64,000 nt of DNA from Acridotheres tristis (taxonomy: Eukaryota > Chordata > Aves > Passeriformes > Sturnidae): contig CM072893.1 of NCBI GenBank assembly GCA_037013685.1, forward strand, positions 21,719,736-21,783,735. Direction: 5' to 3'. Positions 28,818 through 41,400 of this stretch are shown here, in pieces. The notes beneath the pieces were generated by a model, which ran no database searches, was not told where the DNA came from, and saw only the letters and a list, made by a program, of their open reading frames with translations. The position numbers were made by a program, and so were the translations under genes. Each line of letters begins with the position of its first letter. Position 1 is the first letter of the stretch.

Positions 28818-28955
28818 GCTGAGCCAGCGAGCGGGAGCCGCCGGCTGCCGCGCCGCGCATGGCACGCGTCCGTCCGCGCCGCTCCGCGGGCCCCTCCACG
28901 CCTCCCGCGCCCACCCCGCCCCGCCTCTCGCTGCGGCCGGCTCCGCTCCGAGGGA

Positions 28956-29000
28956 CCCCCCCTCCCCTTCCTCCTCCCTCCTCCTCCTCCTCCCTTCTCC
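28956..29000. repeat. Second pyrimidine tract, (TCC)n-rich
   Basis: A run of C and T including several tandem tcc units, within the CpG island and about 140 bases upstream of the start codon. On the gene strand it is GGA-repeat-rich. Confidence 0.85.
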
Positions 29001-29072
29001 GAGGAGCCGCCGCTCCTTTCCTGCCGCAGCCCGTGCAGCCGCGGCGCTGGGCGGACCCCGCGGCGCTCGGCG

Positions 29073-29145
29073 TCCCCCCTTCCCTTCCCTTCCCTTCCTT
29101 TCCCTTCCCTTCCCCTCCCCTCCCCTCCCTTCTCCTCCCCTCCCG
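29073..29145. repeat. Homopyrimidine/homopurine tract, G-rich on the gene strand
   Basis: About 70 bases of almost pure C/T made of tandem ttccc and tcccc units. The minus strand therefore carries many runs of three or four G separated by one or two A. Such tracts can form G-quadruplexes on the G strand and intramolecular triplexes under torsion. It sits some 250-330 bases upstream of the start codon, in the promoter or 5' UTR. Confidence 0.9.
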
Positions 29146-29345
29146 CTCACCGGGCGCGCCCCCCCGGGCCCGGCAGCCGCAGCCCCGGAGCGCCCGGAGC
29201 GCCGCTACCTGCGCTCGGTGCCCGGCGGCGCTGGCCGCCCGCTGCGGGCTCCGCGCTCCGGGAACACCGGGCAGATGCGCCAAGGACGCGCCGCAGACCC
29301 GAAGAGGCGCGGCCAGCCCAGGCACGGGGCAGGAAATCGGCAGCT

Positions 29346-32300
29346 GGAAAAATTGTGTGGGTCGGGAATCTAGTTTTGGGAAGAGCCGCCTTTGCTACCG
29401 CTCTTGAGAAGCGTGTGTGCTGAGCGGTGTTCGCACCTATGGCTGTGGGAAAGGAGCTCAGGACATGGGCGAGGGTCAGTGTAGACCAAGAGACAGGACA
29501 GTCCAGCCGCTGCCACCGGGAAGGGTCCATGCACTTAGCTGACTGCAGACAGCTCAGATAATGCTGTGAACATGACCTAAAGCAAAGGTTTGAGCAGCAA
29601 AGACACTTCATCATCCAGGTCAACGAGCACGTTTCTCTTCTACTTGTGTTTCATTTATGGCACTCGGTGGCTTTGGAGCACTCTCAGTAGTATTTTGTGA
29701 CCTAACTAGTAACTTCCAGGGTAGATTTTCAGCATCAACTGCAAGCTACTCTGTTGTTTTTGGGTTTTTTTGCTGGAAGTGAACAAAAAAACTTCATGTT
29801 GTAACAGCAACTTCCATTTTTAATGGCCTTTTACTAAAAGAGCAGGTTCCTTGCCTTCACTTACTGGATGGAGACTCACAACACACATTTTCATTGCAGG
29901 ATCTAGGCCAAAGTTAGTAATAGTCTGCCATAGCTATAAAGCTATTTTAAGAAATTACTTGGGTTTTATAAAATAATATTGTATTATAGCCCCTTAGGGA
30001 AGATTTGTCTTGCACATTTACAGTGCCTGTTATCACTGTGTTCTAATACCTAATTGAAGCCTTTAGGCACTATAGTATTAATAAGTGATAGAAGAGGTAG
30101 TGCCCTAGTGAAATTCAAGGCTAATAGGAAATTTTTCAGGAACAATCTTTTTCTGCACAGTTGTTGATTTAAAGAATCATAAATATTACAGTCCTTGCTC
30201 TTTTATTTTTAAAAGCAAAGTTGTGTAAGGCTTACTGGCAGGCAACAAAATGGATTATATTTCATGAGACCATTCAGCATTGCTATGGTTGCATGATGTT
30301 ATTTATCATAAAGAAACCCAATGTATTTATTTGAAAATGCTCTTTTAGCTTTGAAAAATTCTGTCTCATCCACACTCTTTTTGAAAGTGCAAGTGAAGAA
30401 TATGAATTTATTAAGATGGTAGCATAGATTTCGTTCAGTGTTAACCTTGCTGAAAAGAAATGGAATTTTTCAGTCAAACTCAGCCCTTAAACATATGCTA
30501 GCAGAATTTTAACGTTTTTTTCTACATCACTGATACTGATTTTTTTTTTAAAATACTGTTTCATGAGGGAATAAGAAGGTTTGAAGCCATCTATCAAATT
30601 CTAGGGCAAAGGTGGAGAAGGAATTTTTCAAAACATTAGAGGCAAAAAATAACAGGAAACTCCCCTCCACTTCCTAACACACCTTTTTCCTTGCTTTATT
30701 ATACATAAAGACAAGAAGTTCAGTCATCTTCACTTTTCCTCACTGACATCTACAAATATCAAGAAGGTCACAATTTTATGATGATTTAAAAGCACAGATG
30801 ATGGTCCCTGCCCTGAGATCTCACAGTCTAAATAATTGCCTAGTCAATTAAAAAAGGACCTGAGCACCTAGAGAGCTCAGTGGTGCTTCAGTTGTCACCA
30901 GCCAGCACAGCAGAACATTCAATGCTGGCAGTAGCTAGCCATTTTCAGAGACTATGAAAGGTACAACTTCCACCCACTCATGACATGAAAACAACTAAAT
31001 TTCCCGTGTCTTAGGACAGCATTATAGTCCCAGACTCCTTTGCAGAAGGGAGGAAAGAAACATGTGGCACTTTGATTGGAAAAGCAGCCAGCATTGCAAT
31101 GCATTTGGGTTCCAAAGTGCCAGTGTTAGACAAACTGTGTGCCCACAGCTTGGGCACCTTGGGACACCTACACAGCAGATACAGCATGGCACAGGTCATG
31201 AGCTCCTTAGCTGGGGGTTGGTGTGTGCAAAGGGAGAATTACGAGTTTATTGTGAAGTCAAAGATACTTGGAGAATTTAGGTGTCTGCTGCTAAATAGAA
31301 TGGAGAAATTTTTCTAATTCATATTTGAACTTATACCCTTCAATTTATCCTAAATGTAGCTCAAAGTTATTGCCCACATATATTGAAAGGACACACTTTA
31401 AGATATCTCTCCTTAAAGTTTTCTCTCTTAGTTTGGTCAGAAGTCAAAATGGGATATGTGCTGTCTACTTTTTAACACAAAGCCAAACACGGGATCTTAA
31501 GAAACACGAGAAGGCCTAAAATGCCAAGTTCTGATTACATGAAGTTCCTGGCTGACAGAAACAAAACCAGAGATTCACTTGAAACATGAAAAAACTTCTT
31601 ATTTTAACATTTATTTACAGTTAAATTATTGCTTTAGTTATTTGATTAAATCATGTAACTGAGGGATATGTTTTCTTAGATCAAGGAAGTAAGAAAATTA
31701 CTAAATGTGCCTATTTTTCTTTATATTTTTATTTCCAACCATCAAAAGCTTGAAGCTTTTTTAGTAGGTCTGTCTGTGTATCCACACACCACGACCTTAT
31801 TACAGTACTTGAGACAAATTTTATCCTGTGGCTAAATGTGTAGGTGTCAAAAGGGAATGTAAATTAACTTCGGAATATAATGCTAAAATAATATTAGTCT
31901 GAATGAATATGAACAACGTTAAAAAGAATCAAAGAGATACAGGTGATTCACTGAACTACAGGTTTACATTTCATTTAGATCACGTTCCTGAGCACAAAAC
32001 AGCACCAGCACCTGCTTAGCATCACAGGACATTACATAGCAATTAAGTAAAAAGAATGTGTTATACAATTATAGGAAATATGGGGAGGCAGAATGTAAAT
32101 AAGTGAATTTGAATTTTGTCAGGATTTCAAAATTGCATGTTAGTATTGGAACAAAGCCATGGAAACTTGAATAACCACAAACAGGTTTTGGTCATGGCTT
32201 TTGTTTCATTTCTTAGCCAGAAGTTGGCATTCTGTCAGCCTTTTAATTCCTTGAATATTGACTCTATTGATAGTAGCAAAATAATGCATCATTTACTCCA

Positions 32301-34350
32301 TTTCCTCCATCACCTCAGTATCCCAGCACTTTTATTCCATCATGACTGTATCTCATGCTACTCATCACGTCAGCATAGCATGAATGTCTGTAAGCCTTTG
32401 CAATAGAATAATCAAAAAAACAAACCAAGAAATTATTTGATGTAGAAAAAAAATAGGTAAAGTAACTGAGAAAAGAACAATCCAGAGCGTATTTCCACTG
32501 GGATGCTTGGAATTCTATAAAAAGATACTATATGAAAGGTGACAGAACAAAGAAAGAGGAATGGATGAAAATATGCAGTACAACATTCATGTAGAAAGGA
32601 CCCAAGAATTTTTACCTTCATACATAATGAACTAATAATACATCAGTATTAGAGATTATATAATCCTGGTCCATAAATAGGCTCATGTAAGGCACTGGTG
32701 ATATCAAAACACAGAGAAAAACAACAGAAGCAAAGTTTTTCAGGTTTGTTGCCAATCACTAGGATAACTGGATAAAACTGAGTGCAGAAACAGACTCTCA
32801 GCAAAATCATCCTGATTTTATTTAACAGACTGAGTAATATTTTAAGGAAATGTTGAAACTGAGTCATTCAGGACTAGAGTAATTAGAGCAGGGAATCATG
32901 TACTGGAGGAACAATGCTGTGTTAGAAAGAACTGACAAAACAGAATTTCCATATCTGCTATTCTGCATCAGCACAATCAGAAACACCTCTGTACTGGTTT
33001 TATATTAAGAAATTATAATGTAAGAAACCTTCAAATATCATTACATTGCTTCCCTACTGCTTACATTTCTTCTACATATACTCATTGATATGTAACATCT
33101 GAAATCAAAAGGGGTGTGAGCACTTCAGTCCTCACAGGGCACCAGGTTTCCAAAAAGTTGCATTGAACTATTTATTGGAATAAGCAAGTCCTTGAAGTTA
33201 GAGACCTTTTATAAAAAATGTGGCTTTGTTTGCTCTTAGCAGAGACGAATGTAAAATTCTAATCAAAACTAAGACTATTGCTCTGAAATAATAAACGAAT
33301 AATAATAATAAGCTATCAGTGGGGAGTAGAATAATTACCACAAAAATATCAACAGGGAAATAAATTATATTTGAAGAGAAAAAACTCGAGTGTTTGATAC
33401 TTCTCAGTACTGAGCCAAGTTCTCCTCCAATTAATATTTCAGGGTTATTGCCAAATAATACAGTCCCCTTCCTCCAGAGAAATCATACCTACAAGGGAGT
33501 ATATGTCAGTGTAAATTTCTGATGACCACCAAATATAACTCCAGCTGTTGCCAAGACCCTCAGCTGCTTCAGAGAACATCTTGAAATTGTTCAGAAATAC
33601 TGTTGATGGCACATGTATTTTAATGTTATAGCCTTTATCTCTTCATGATCTCTTCATGCTCGTTTATTTATTTGTGCAGTGCAGAATAACAACACTTTTG
33701 AATGGTCAGCCAAAGGAGAAGCAGCTTTTTTTTTAACTTTGTACCCTCTGAGGTCTCACAAGGGGCAAGGATCAGACTGTAAAACTGCACTGAAAATTGA
33801 AATGCTTTCCTGCAGAAGGATGGCAGCTGCCTTCTGTCCCACAGACCCAGGCATCTGTTCCTGCAGGAATGCAGGGCTTTCAGGAGAGCCACCCTCTTTC
33901 TCACACACGTGGTCCCAAGATACACTGGGAGGGCATATTTTTGGATGTTGATGTACACATGCCAGTGCTTCTCAGTGTTTTCCTTCCTAAGACACATGAG
34001 AATTCTGACTAATTTACCAGCATGCCTTGCATCAGAGAAAAAAGGCAGAGGAAAAAGAAAAATGTAGCACCCTGAGAACAGACTACATTTCAGGTAGAGA
34101 GATATTTCAAGTTTTACTTTCCTATCATCGAAAAATATTTTTTCTCTCTGTCATCTCCCTGCATTAAGAAGGTCAAATGAGTCTTTTCCACACCTTCCTG
34201 TATGATGATCTCTCAATACCCTCCTTTTTGCTTCTAGAGGTGTCAGATTAGTCACTCTCTTCATTGCAGATGAGTCAAAATGGTGAGTGGATATTCTAAA
34301 GTCAGAAGACAGCAAGGGTCAGACATAAACAGCAAAAGCAACATGTATTT
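29346..34350. other. Upstream flank, no gene recognised
   Basis: AT-rich sequence upstream of the CpG island with only short chance open frames. Contains the tentative L2/MIR-like relic near 30790 and small low-complexity tracts. A divergent noncoding transcript from the CpG island could start here, but nothing in the sequence proves one. Confidence 0.6.
30780..30850 (+). repeat. Possible ancient L2/MIR-like repeat relic
   Basis: The phrase gatggtccctgccctgagat, then ctcacagtctaaataattgcc, resembles the ggtccctgccct...gctcacagtctaa segment known from very old L2/MIR-type amniote repeats. Only about 40-70 bases are recognisable and no terminus is visible, so the assignment is tentative. Confidence 0.35.
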
Positions 34351-34430
34351 GTGCCCATGACAGAGGGGTTAGAACTAAAGAATCTTTAAATCCCTTCCAA
34401 CCCTCACCCTTCTATGGTTGTGTGATCCTG
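34351..34430 (+). mobile_element. CR1 LINE, 3' end fragment
   Basis: The sequence contains gtgcccatgacagaggggtt, an aactaaagaatctttaaa-like segment, tcccttccaaccc and ttctatggttgtgtgatcctg. This is the order of the CR1 3' terminus, which ends in short ATTCTATGAT-type repeats. The terminal octamer-like repeats are mutated. Only the last 80 or so bases remain, fitting the severe 5' truncation typical of CR1 insertions. It indicates a bird or other sauropsid genome. Confidence 0.88.
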
Positions 34431-37400
34431 TAACTTCATTAATGGACTTTAAATACACTTTATAGTAGTCATTAATGGAGTTTACAGTTGTAACGTGGTC
34501 AGATAATGTCGGGATGATTTCTGTCTGACAGAAGCTCTGGACATTACCTGGTCCAAGTTCCAAATTAAAACAGCTTCAAAAGTACATTTGGTTGCCATGG
34601 GCTTGTCCAGTGGTATTTTGAATCACTGCACTGAAGAGGATTTCCCTTTAGTTTGGCCATCCTTGCTGCAAAGGACTGTTTTTCCTTTGCTCTTAGAATA
34701 ATTTCCCTTGCTGCAGATCATATCTATTCCCTCTTCTTTTTTTGCTGTGTACCTCTGAAAAAAAAGTTTATCTTTGTCATCTGCTCTTCAACTACCCATG
34801 AGATAATTGAAGACAGCATAAAGATCCTCCCTTTGCCTCCTCTTCTCCAGGCAGAACAAACCCTGCTCTCCTTTATGAGTCAGGTGCTGCAGCCCCCAGC
34901 AATCTTACTGATGCTCCAACGAGATAGAACCAGTTTATCAATGTATTTTTCTGCATAACTCTACCATCTTGTGACAATATATGAATGGTGCAAAATAAAA
35001 GTAGTTATTGCTTTATTATTTCCCTTATTAATCAACTTAATGGCGAGGATTTCCAGCAAGCTGACGGGTTATTTGCTATCATTCAGGCAGTGAATTAAAA
35101 GGACATATTAACCTAACCCATATTTCATTGCTTGTGTGTTTATTCCCTTGTAGCAAAAATAAAAAAAGGAAAATAGTGATTTATAATCTGAAAGACAATG
35201 ATTAAAATAAGAATCTCATTATACAATAAATGCTTAAAATAGACAAATGTTGCATCACCTGCTACATTTCACTCCTATCACTCACTTATGTGGAATCCAA
35301 TCGGAATGCCAACAGTAGCCTGAGAGAGAAGGTTCCATGAATAGCTAGTGATTCTAATTACTTACTAACTTGTATTTAAATGGCCAATTGAAAAGACAAG
35401 GAAAAAATTCCAAATACTAAATGAGAACTTTTTTCATACATAAACACCCATTTAAAAAATAAACTATACTGTGGCTTGAACTAATTTTGCAGAGGATGTA
35501 AGTGAAGTCATATTTTGCAGCCAAGATAGGAAGTCCATTGGTAGAAATACTGACATGAAGAGCCAACAAATTCAATTATCACTAACAGCTGTGCAACATT
35601 CTGCTAATATCAATAATCCTGTAGTTCAGATAAATTCTAACACACTTCCATCATTTTCCTGAATCCCTTCTGTAAAAATAAATTTCTGTCCCTGTTACAT
35701 TACAAGCAGAAAGTTGCATCTATTATTTTGTCCCCTTATTCCCACTTTAATTTAATTTCCCACTTCAAACCACTTGAAATTCTGTCATTCACTATCATGT
35801 ATTGTTTCCTTAAAAAAACCTTTGGAGCGGTCACATCTTCCTCTAACTTAAGTGTTTTAGAAACTGAACTTCTCTTCTGCCAGGTAGATCTTCTTCCCTC
35901 TGTTTCTAATGTCTTTAGATTTGCCAGTAATTCTGGACCTTGCTTTTATACTTCCTATGCATTCTTTGTGGCCATTGTGCCATCATGCCTTTTTATGTCA
36001 TCTGTCTTGGTACTTCTGGAAAGAAAAACCTTCATTGTTAAATTGAAGTGCTATGTAACAAAAGTACTGTATACAGCAACAGCAGCAAATGTCAATAAAG
36101 AAAACATTTTAAAGTAGTGGAATTGCAGGAATGCAAAATAAAAAGTATATGTATTTGCAAACCTTAATCGCTGTTAAGTGCAGCAGAAATTTTTCAAGAA
36201 AATATTAGTGCTCTTAAACGGCCCCACCTGCTTCTGAATCTTATCAGGCCTGAAAGCAGAGAATGTAGCTGCTTCCTTAAAACTCAGAAATGCCAATGTC
36301 CAAAACGCCTATTGCAAAAACAGTTATTTTAAAAATTATTTTAAAACTACACTTCTTTATGCTTTTCTTGTAATGTATACTGTTTTCCCAGTCTTTGCTA
36401 ACCTCCTGTCCTAATATGGAAGCACAATTGGAATACTGAATCACACTCCAGAATGGCAGCGATTGGTGTGTATACAGTGTTAATTGAGTTGGAAGACATT
36501 CCTTGCCAGATGGATATGGATCTTTGTGAATGCATAATGGCCCTTTAAGTAGCTTAAGAGAAAAGTATGAAACCTTTTACAAGCAGCATTCCAAAGCAGG
36601 ACTGGCAAAAGCGAGTGCACATAAATAGTTCTGATAATTGGAGCCGTATTCCTGCACTCAGTCCTGCAACAGAGCAGGGCTGCTGACCACACACCATGGC
36701 TGGATTAGCCACCTGGCCTGGGCTGGTACTCAACTTGCCCTCATCTTCTACCAAATACCAGAAACCAAGGGTTGTCCTCTCGGCCACAGCCTCAGCATTT
36801 TTTAGTCTCCAAACGTAATTTCCCGCTTTCCGCACACAAGTGAATTTTTACATCCTGCACTTGTTTTAAAAGCAGCTGCAGGTTGGTGCAAAGACCTGGT
36901 CCCAACAGGTACACATCTTCTCCAGGCACAGCAAGTCCTGTCCCCAAATAAAAAAATAGGGGGAAAATAAATCCATCAGAGCAGAGGTAACTCAAGGAAC
37001 AGATGCCTGAATTTTACATTCTTCTGATTCTACGTTGCAATGGCAGTTTTGATGAGACTGGTCCAGAGCCGTCTACATGATACAATTCATTATCTACTTT
37101 CTTTATCTGCATTTTAAAAAACATGCGTATGGCATATGTTTCTCATCTTAACTATGACCTTTGTTTATTTATAGTTTTAAAACCTCTGACTACTGCCAGA
37201 CACTATGAAAAATAAACATTTTAATTGTTTTCATGTTTCATCCTCCCCTCCCCTTTCCACCCAAATCTGACAGGATGAAACATTGTTTTTGCTTGGGATA
37301 TAGCTGCTTCTGCTGCAACAAGAAAGAGGACTAGAAGGAAGTTGTATACATATTATTAGAATAGTTTCGTATTCAACAGTCTGGAAACAAAGCAAGTGCG

Positions 37401-38416
37401 ATCTCCCAGCCCTCTTCAAGATAAATCTCCCCATTCCCAGGCTCTGCCTTCAGCTGAGGGTGCAGAAATGAGAACTGAATTGCTCCTCTGCCTTTAGCTC
37501 AGCCAAACTCAGCTCTTTCTTCCCAGCAGCACAGCAGCAGTGTGAGAGGCCATCTTCATTTCATGTAAACAAATAGCTGGAAGGTTCAGTGAAAGGTGGG
37601 GCTTTGTTTCCACAGGCATATGAAAAGCCTACTGCATCAAAAATTAATTGCTTTAACAACTTTAAGATTTGTGGCTTTGTTTGCTTTTTACCATTTGTGG
37701 TTTTGTTTGTTTTGGTTTAGGGTTTTTTTGTACAGGTTTAAGCATTTGATTACAGACCTAGTGCAAAGGGGTACAAAATACCAGAGAAAAGTTAAACCAC
37801 AACTTTTTCCAGTCTTTCTGATCAGCTGGCTTTTGTGCTTGGTTACACAGATCAATCTTTTATTTTTTGGGAGTACAAAGCCATGATCAGGGAACCGTTT
37901 TGGCACCATGGATTTTACTGCCTGAAGTCCAGCACTTTAACGGGATTGCAGAGCCTAAATCTCTTAGGTGAGATGCTGGGAAAAAGGATAGAAGCACACT
38001 AATTAAAGGTTCTTCTAACCCTCCTTCAGCACTATCTGCAATTCTAGGTGTACATACCAGAAGAAGTAAGTTCTTTTTTCGATACCTGCTATACCTCCTT
38101 TTCTGGAGTGTCCCACTTTCTCAGTCAACAGCAACAACCAATGTTTCAGAGAAACTGATTCAAGAACGGATTTGGCTGAATCCATTTCCTAGTTTGAAAA
38201 GGGGCTATGTGTCACAGTTTTCCTTTTTTCCATTTGCCTGTGTTTGAAATTAAATCTCCTTAGGCAAAACCATTCTTAGTAGGTGTGTCTGGCACAAGGG
38301 ACCCCAAACAGAGTCGGTGCAGCTTTTGCAGAGCAGAATAGGAGCAGCATCACATAACATAACATGCTCAGAAACTAAAAACAAAGGACACCAAAGAACT
38401 CTCTCATCTTTGAGGG

Positions 38417-38433
38417 AAAAAAAAAAAAAAAAA
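38417..38433. repeat. Poly-A run, 17 bases
   Basis: Uninterrupted A run after tgaggg. No associated element was recognised. Confidence 0.85.
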
Positions 38434-41400
38434 GCTTTAAAAAGTAGAAAGGATGTAGGTAACCCTCATCCTCCATTCCTGTGAGGGTTCTCAGCTCTTC
38501 CTTCTCCTGCCTTTCATTGTCATGATGAGGTAAAATATATCCATAGTTAAAAATACCAGGTGAAGGAAAAACAGACATACAACTAGGATATTTAGGGACA
38601 GCCTGTCAGATGGTGAATCAGTACAGTTCTGATAAAAAGAGGCTACTAAAATGCATCTTCTCTGTAAAGATTAATCTTATTCTTCCCAGACAAAGACGAC
38701 ATAAAAACATTCTCAGCCCTTGGTAAAAAATAATGATTAGTGAGTGTATGTGTCTGTTTGGGGCAGTGGAGGTGTCCAAGGAAGTAGTGAATGGAATTTT
38801 TTGCATTGCTCCTGATGTGTCTGGGAAACAGGTAGAAAACAAGGAGGGAACAGTTAAAACCAGTGATGACATGTTTTTGCCCAGTTTTTGTTTTGTTAGG
38901 ATGATTACTGGTCTGTGAATATGAATTCCTTGTGAATATATTAATTCATTTATTTGATCTTTTTCCACTCTCTGTGTTAGATCCCTTCATTCAACAGGCT
39001 GCAAGTGGAATTTCTGATCCCTCCTCTGTCTCCAGCTGTGTCTTGATGACAGAAGTGAAATCAACCTTCCTTGCAGGTAGGAAACACAAAGTCCATGGCC
39101 TGAATGAGAGATCTGTGATTCAGAGCTGTGTTCCTCCATCCTATCTCAACAGGTGCCATTGTACCTCCTGCTGTTGTGCTGAATTACCAGCACGAGCCTC
39201 GCTCCCTCCAGGCACAGCAGTTACTCTGTGCTGATGGACCCAGAGACCTCTCCATGCTGACTGAAAATTACAGTCACACCTCAACGGGAAGAGTGATGGA
39301 AAATCTGAGAGAGGAAATTTCCAGCCTATGGTAAGCTCAGCTCCACAGGGCTTGGGAACTGCTGCTATGTTGAGGTAACAGAAAAGCTTTCTGTTTCTGA
39401 CAGAACTGCAAAAATCAGGCATCTTCATCTGCTGATGCTACTGTTCACACTCCCTGTCCCAAATGCACTGGATGGATATTCTGGATCCTGTACAGCTGGT
39501 AAACCAGCAAGGCTCAATGCAGCTTCCTGAGTCCCTGTTCTCAGATGAATTAAACTCTGCTTTTATCTCCTGACTATACCATCATAATTTACAATCCCAA
39601 TTCATAACCCAGAATTACTACTACTGAGTATTTAAATCACCCAGGCAAATAAAATATTTCTAAGTTATGGTATCATTTAAATTAGTGACAGTATCTCCAC
39701 TGAACTTGCATAGCCAGGCTTTCACCCACTAAATCGTACCAAAATTAATAATCAACCATAACAAGTAATCACTTATTAGTAATCAGGGACTTCACTGATG
39801 TCCTGACAGTCTGGTCTTCTGCATAAGAGAAACTCTAAGAGTTTCCTGAATTTTATCCAAAATAGAAATAAAATACAGATAGTCATTCAGAAAAATAGGT
39901 ATCCAAATTTGATATGGACTTTTGGTAGTGGAAATCTACTGCTAAAATCATCTTAAAGGTAGTTACTGCCATATTTATGTAATCTGCATCTTGCAGTAAG
40001 TTTTACATCCTCTTCTCATTCTTATGATTCCTGTTCTGACCATTCCAGCATTTTCCTGCAGGAACACAAAAGCTTGTACTGCTCCTCCTTGAAACCACAA
40101 ATTTCCAGTAACTTTGGTGCAAGTTTATAGCAAACTGGGTTGAGAGATTAAGCAGATGTTATAGAAGTAAACCTCGGGGGAAAACAAAAACAAACCAAGA
40201 AAAAAGAAGGAAGAAGAAAACTTAAAAAAAGCCCACACCAACAAAACCCCTGAAAGCTTAAACTAAAATAAGAGTATTGTAAAGATATATCATTATGCTT
40301 TCTTGAACAAGATAGGCAAATGCTATTTCAGTTCATTCTGTCAAAAAAATATTGAATTACATTAAACATTATATATTCTGGAAAACGTATCAAGTGAAAG
40401 AGGAAAAAAAGAGTCTCAAAATTGTCCAACTATAAAATAAGAAAGATTTCTCTTTTAAATCAAAATCTCTTATTCTTGTGATGCTTCCATTGCAGTTAGA
40501 ACTATGTAACTGAAGTAAGCAATTAGGTGCTCGGAATCTGTTTTTGTTTGGGGAGGGACCTAATATTTGTCAGAAGCCTCGGAAAGTAACGTTGGATGTT
40601 TAATATTTCAATTCTCATTAGTTACAAATAAATCAATTAGTTATGAACAGTTCTGACTCTCCTTGTAAAAAGCCTAAAAGCTTCACACACTGATTTTTAG
40701 AGGCAGGGTAAAAGTTCTCCCACTTTATTTATAGAGGTGGAGAGAGACAAGGATATCCTTTGGACTACTGCAGCTCAAAACTCAGAAAGAGTTTCCTGCT
40801 TCCAACTGTGTCACTAGGAAACAGGAAAATCAAAAAAGAATATTTGCCAAAAAATATTCCTCTAGTTTGTATGTATTATATCAAACTGCTATTACTACTG
40901 GCCATGAGAAAAAAGCTTAACATCTAATCTTTCTTAACTTTAGGCTATTTATTATCATAGATTTACACTTCTGAAATCATAGTTAGCAGCAGAATTCCTC
41001 CGTGTTCAGAGCACATTTGTAGTCTAGGAATAGCTATTGCCAGAGGAAATAAGCAAGAGGGTCAGGGGACAAGCAAATTAAAAACAAACCCAAAATAACC
41101 CAAGGATGTACTGCTTTGGTAAATATAAACTTATTTTCAATGTTGTTTTTGTAAAAAGGATGTCTATATTGGATCAATAATAATGTATTTATTGAAACTT
41201 ACAGGAACCCATGAGGTATTTATTTTCATGTGAAACAAAGCCCTGGAATCTGTGAAGGTGACAAGGAGACTTAATAATGCATTCCCCACCCCCCAATGTG
41301 TGTTAATCCTGATTAATCCCAATTTTAATGATATTTTACAGCCTGAATTTTTTTAAGTTGTTACCACAACACACAGAAAATCCTTAGCATGGCTGCCAAA

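Larger units (their letters stand above)
28818..29150 (-). promoter_or_regulatory. Probable 5' UTR and core promoter with upstream ATGs
   Basis: The stretch upstream of the chosen start is GC-rich and stop-free in the same frame back to an ATG at 29148-29150. That would extend the protein by 111 residues, mostly Gly, Arg, Glu and Ala, unlike any receptor leader. A second ATG at 28858-28860 has G at -3 and is out of frame with the receptor. Its reading frame overlaps the receptor start and passes the splice donor. Where transcription begins cannot be seen from sequence, so which of these ATGs lie in the mRNA is unknown. Confidence 0.5.
28460..29345. promoter_or_regulatory. CpG island covering promoter, 5' UTR and exon 1
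   Basis: A sharp change from AT-rich flanks to dense C+G with very frequent CG dinucleotides, including GC-box-like runs such as ccccgccccgcc near 28914-28924 and CCGCGGG-type clusters. This is the only such island in the window. It contains the receptor's first coding exon at its left end and presumably the minus-strand transcription start to the right of 28860. No TATA box was evident in it. CpG promoters are often bidirectional, so a plus-strand noncoding transcript is possible but not shown. Confidence 0.9.

Noticed and set aside
28474..29325. 283-codon minus-strand open frame overlapping exon 1 in another frame
   Set aside because: Low-complexity Arg/Gly-rich shadow of the receptor frame that runs through the splice donor. 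Kept only as the source of an upstream ATG.
28461..29423. Long plus-strand open frames (320, 283 and 182 codons) across the CpG island
   Set aside because: They lie opposite the receptor exon and promoter in very GC-rich DNA where stops are rare. The residues are Pro/Arg/Ala/Ser-rich low complexity with no domain.
35728..36117. 129-codon plus-strand open frame
   Set aside because: Phe/Leu/Ser-rich composition typical of translated AT-rich noncoding DNA, with no family resemblance.
37950..38050. Possible second CR1 3' tail (ttcttctaaccctccttcagc)
   Set aside because: Only a vague resemblance to the CR1 terminus; the diagnostic neighbouring blocks are absent.
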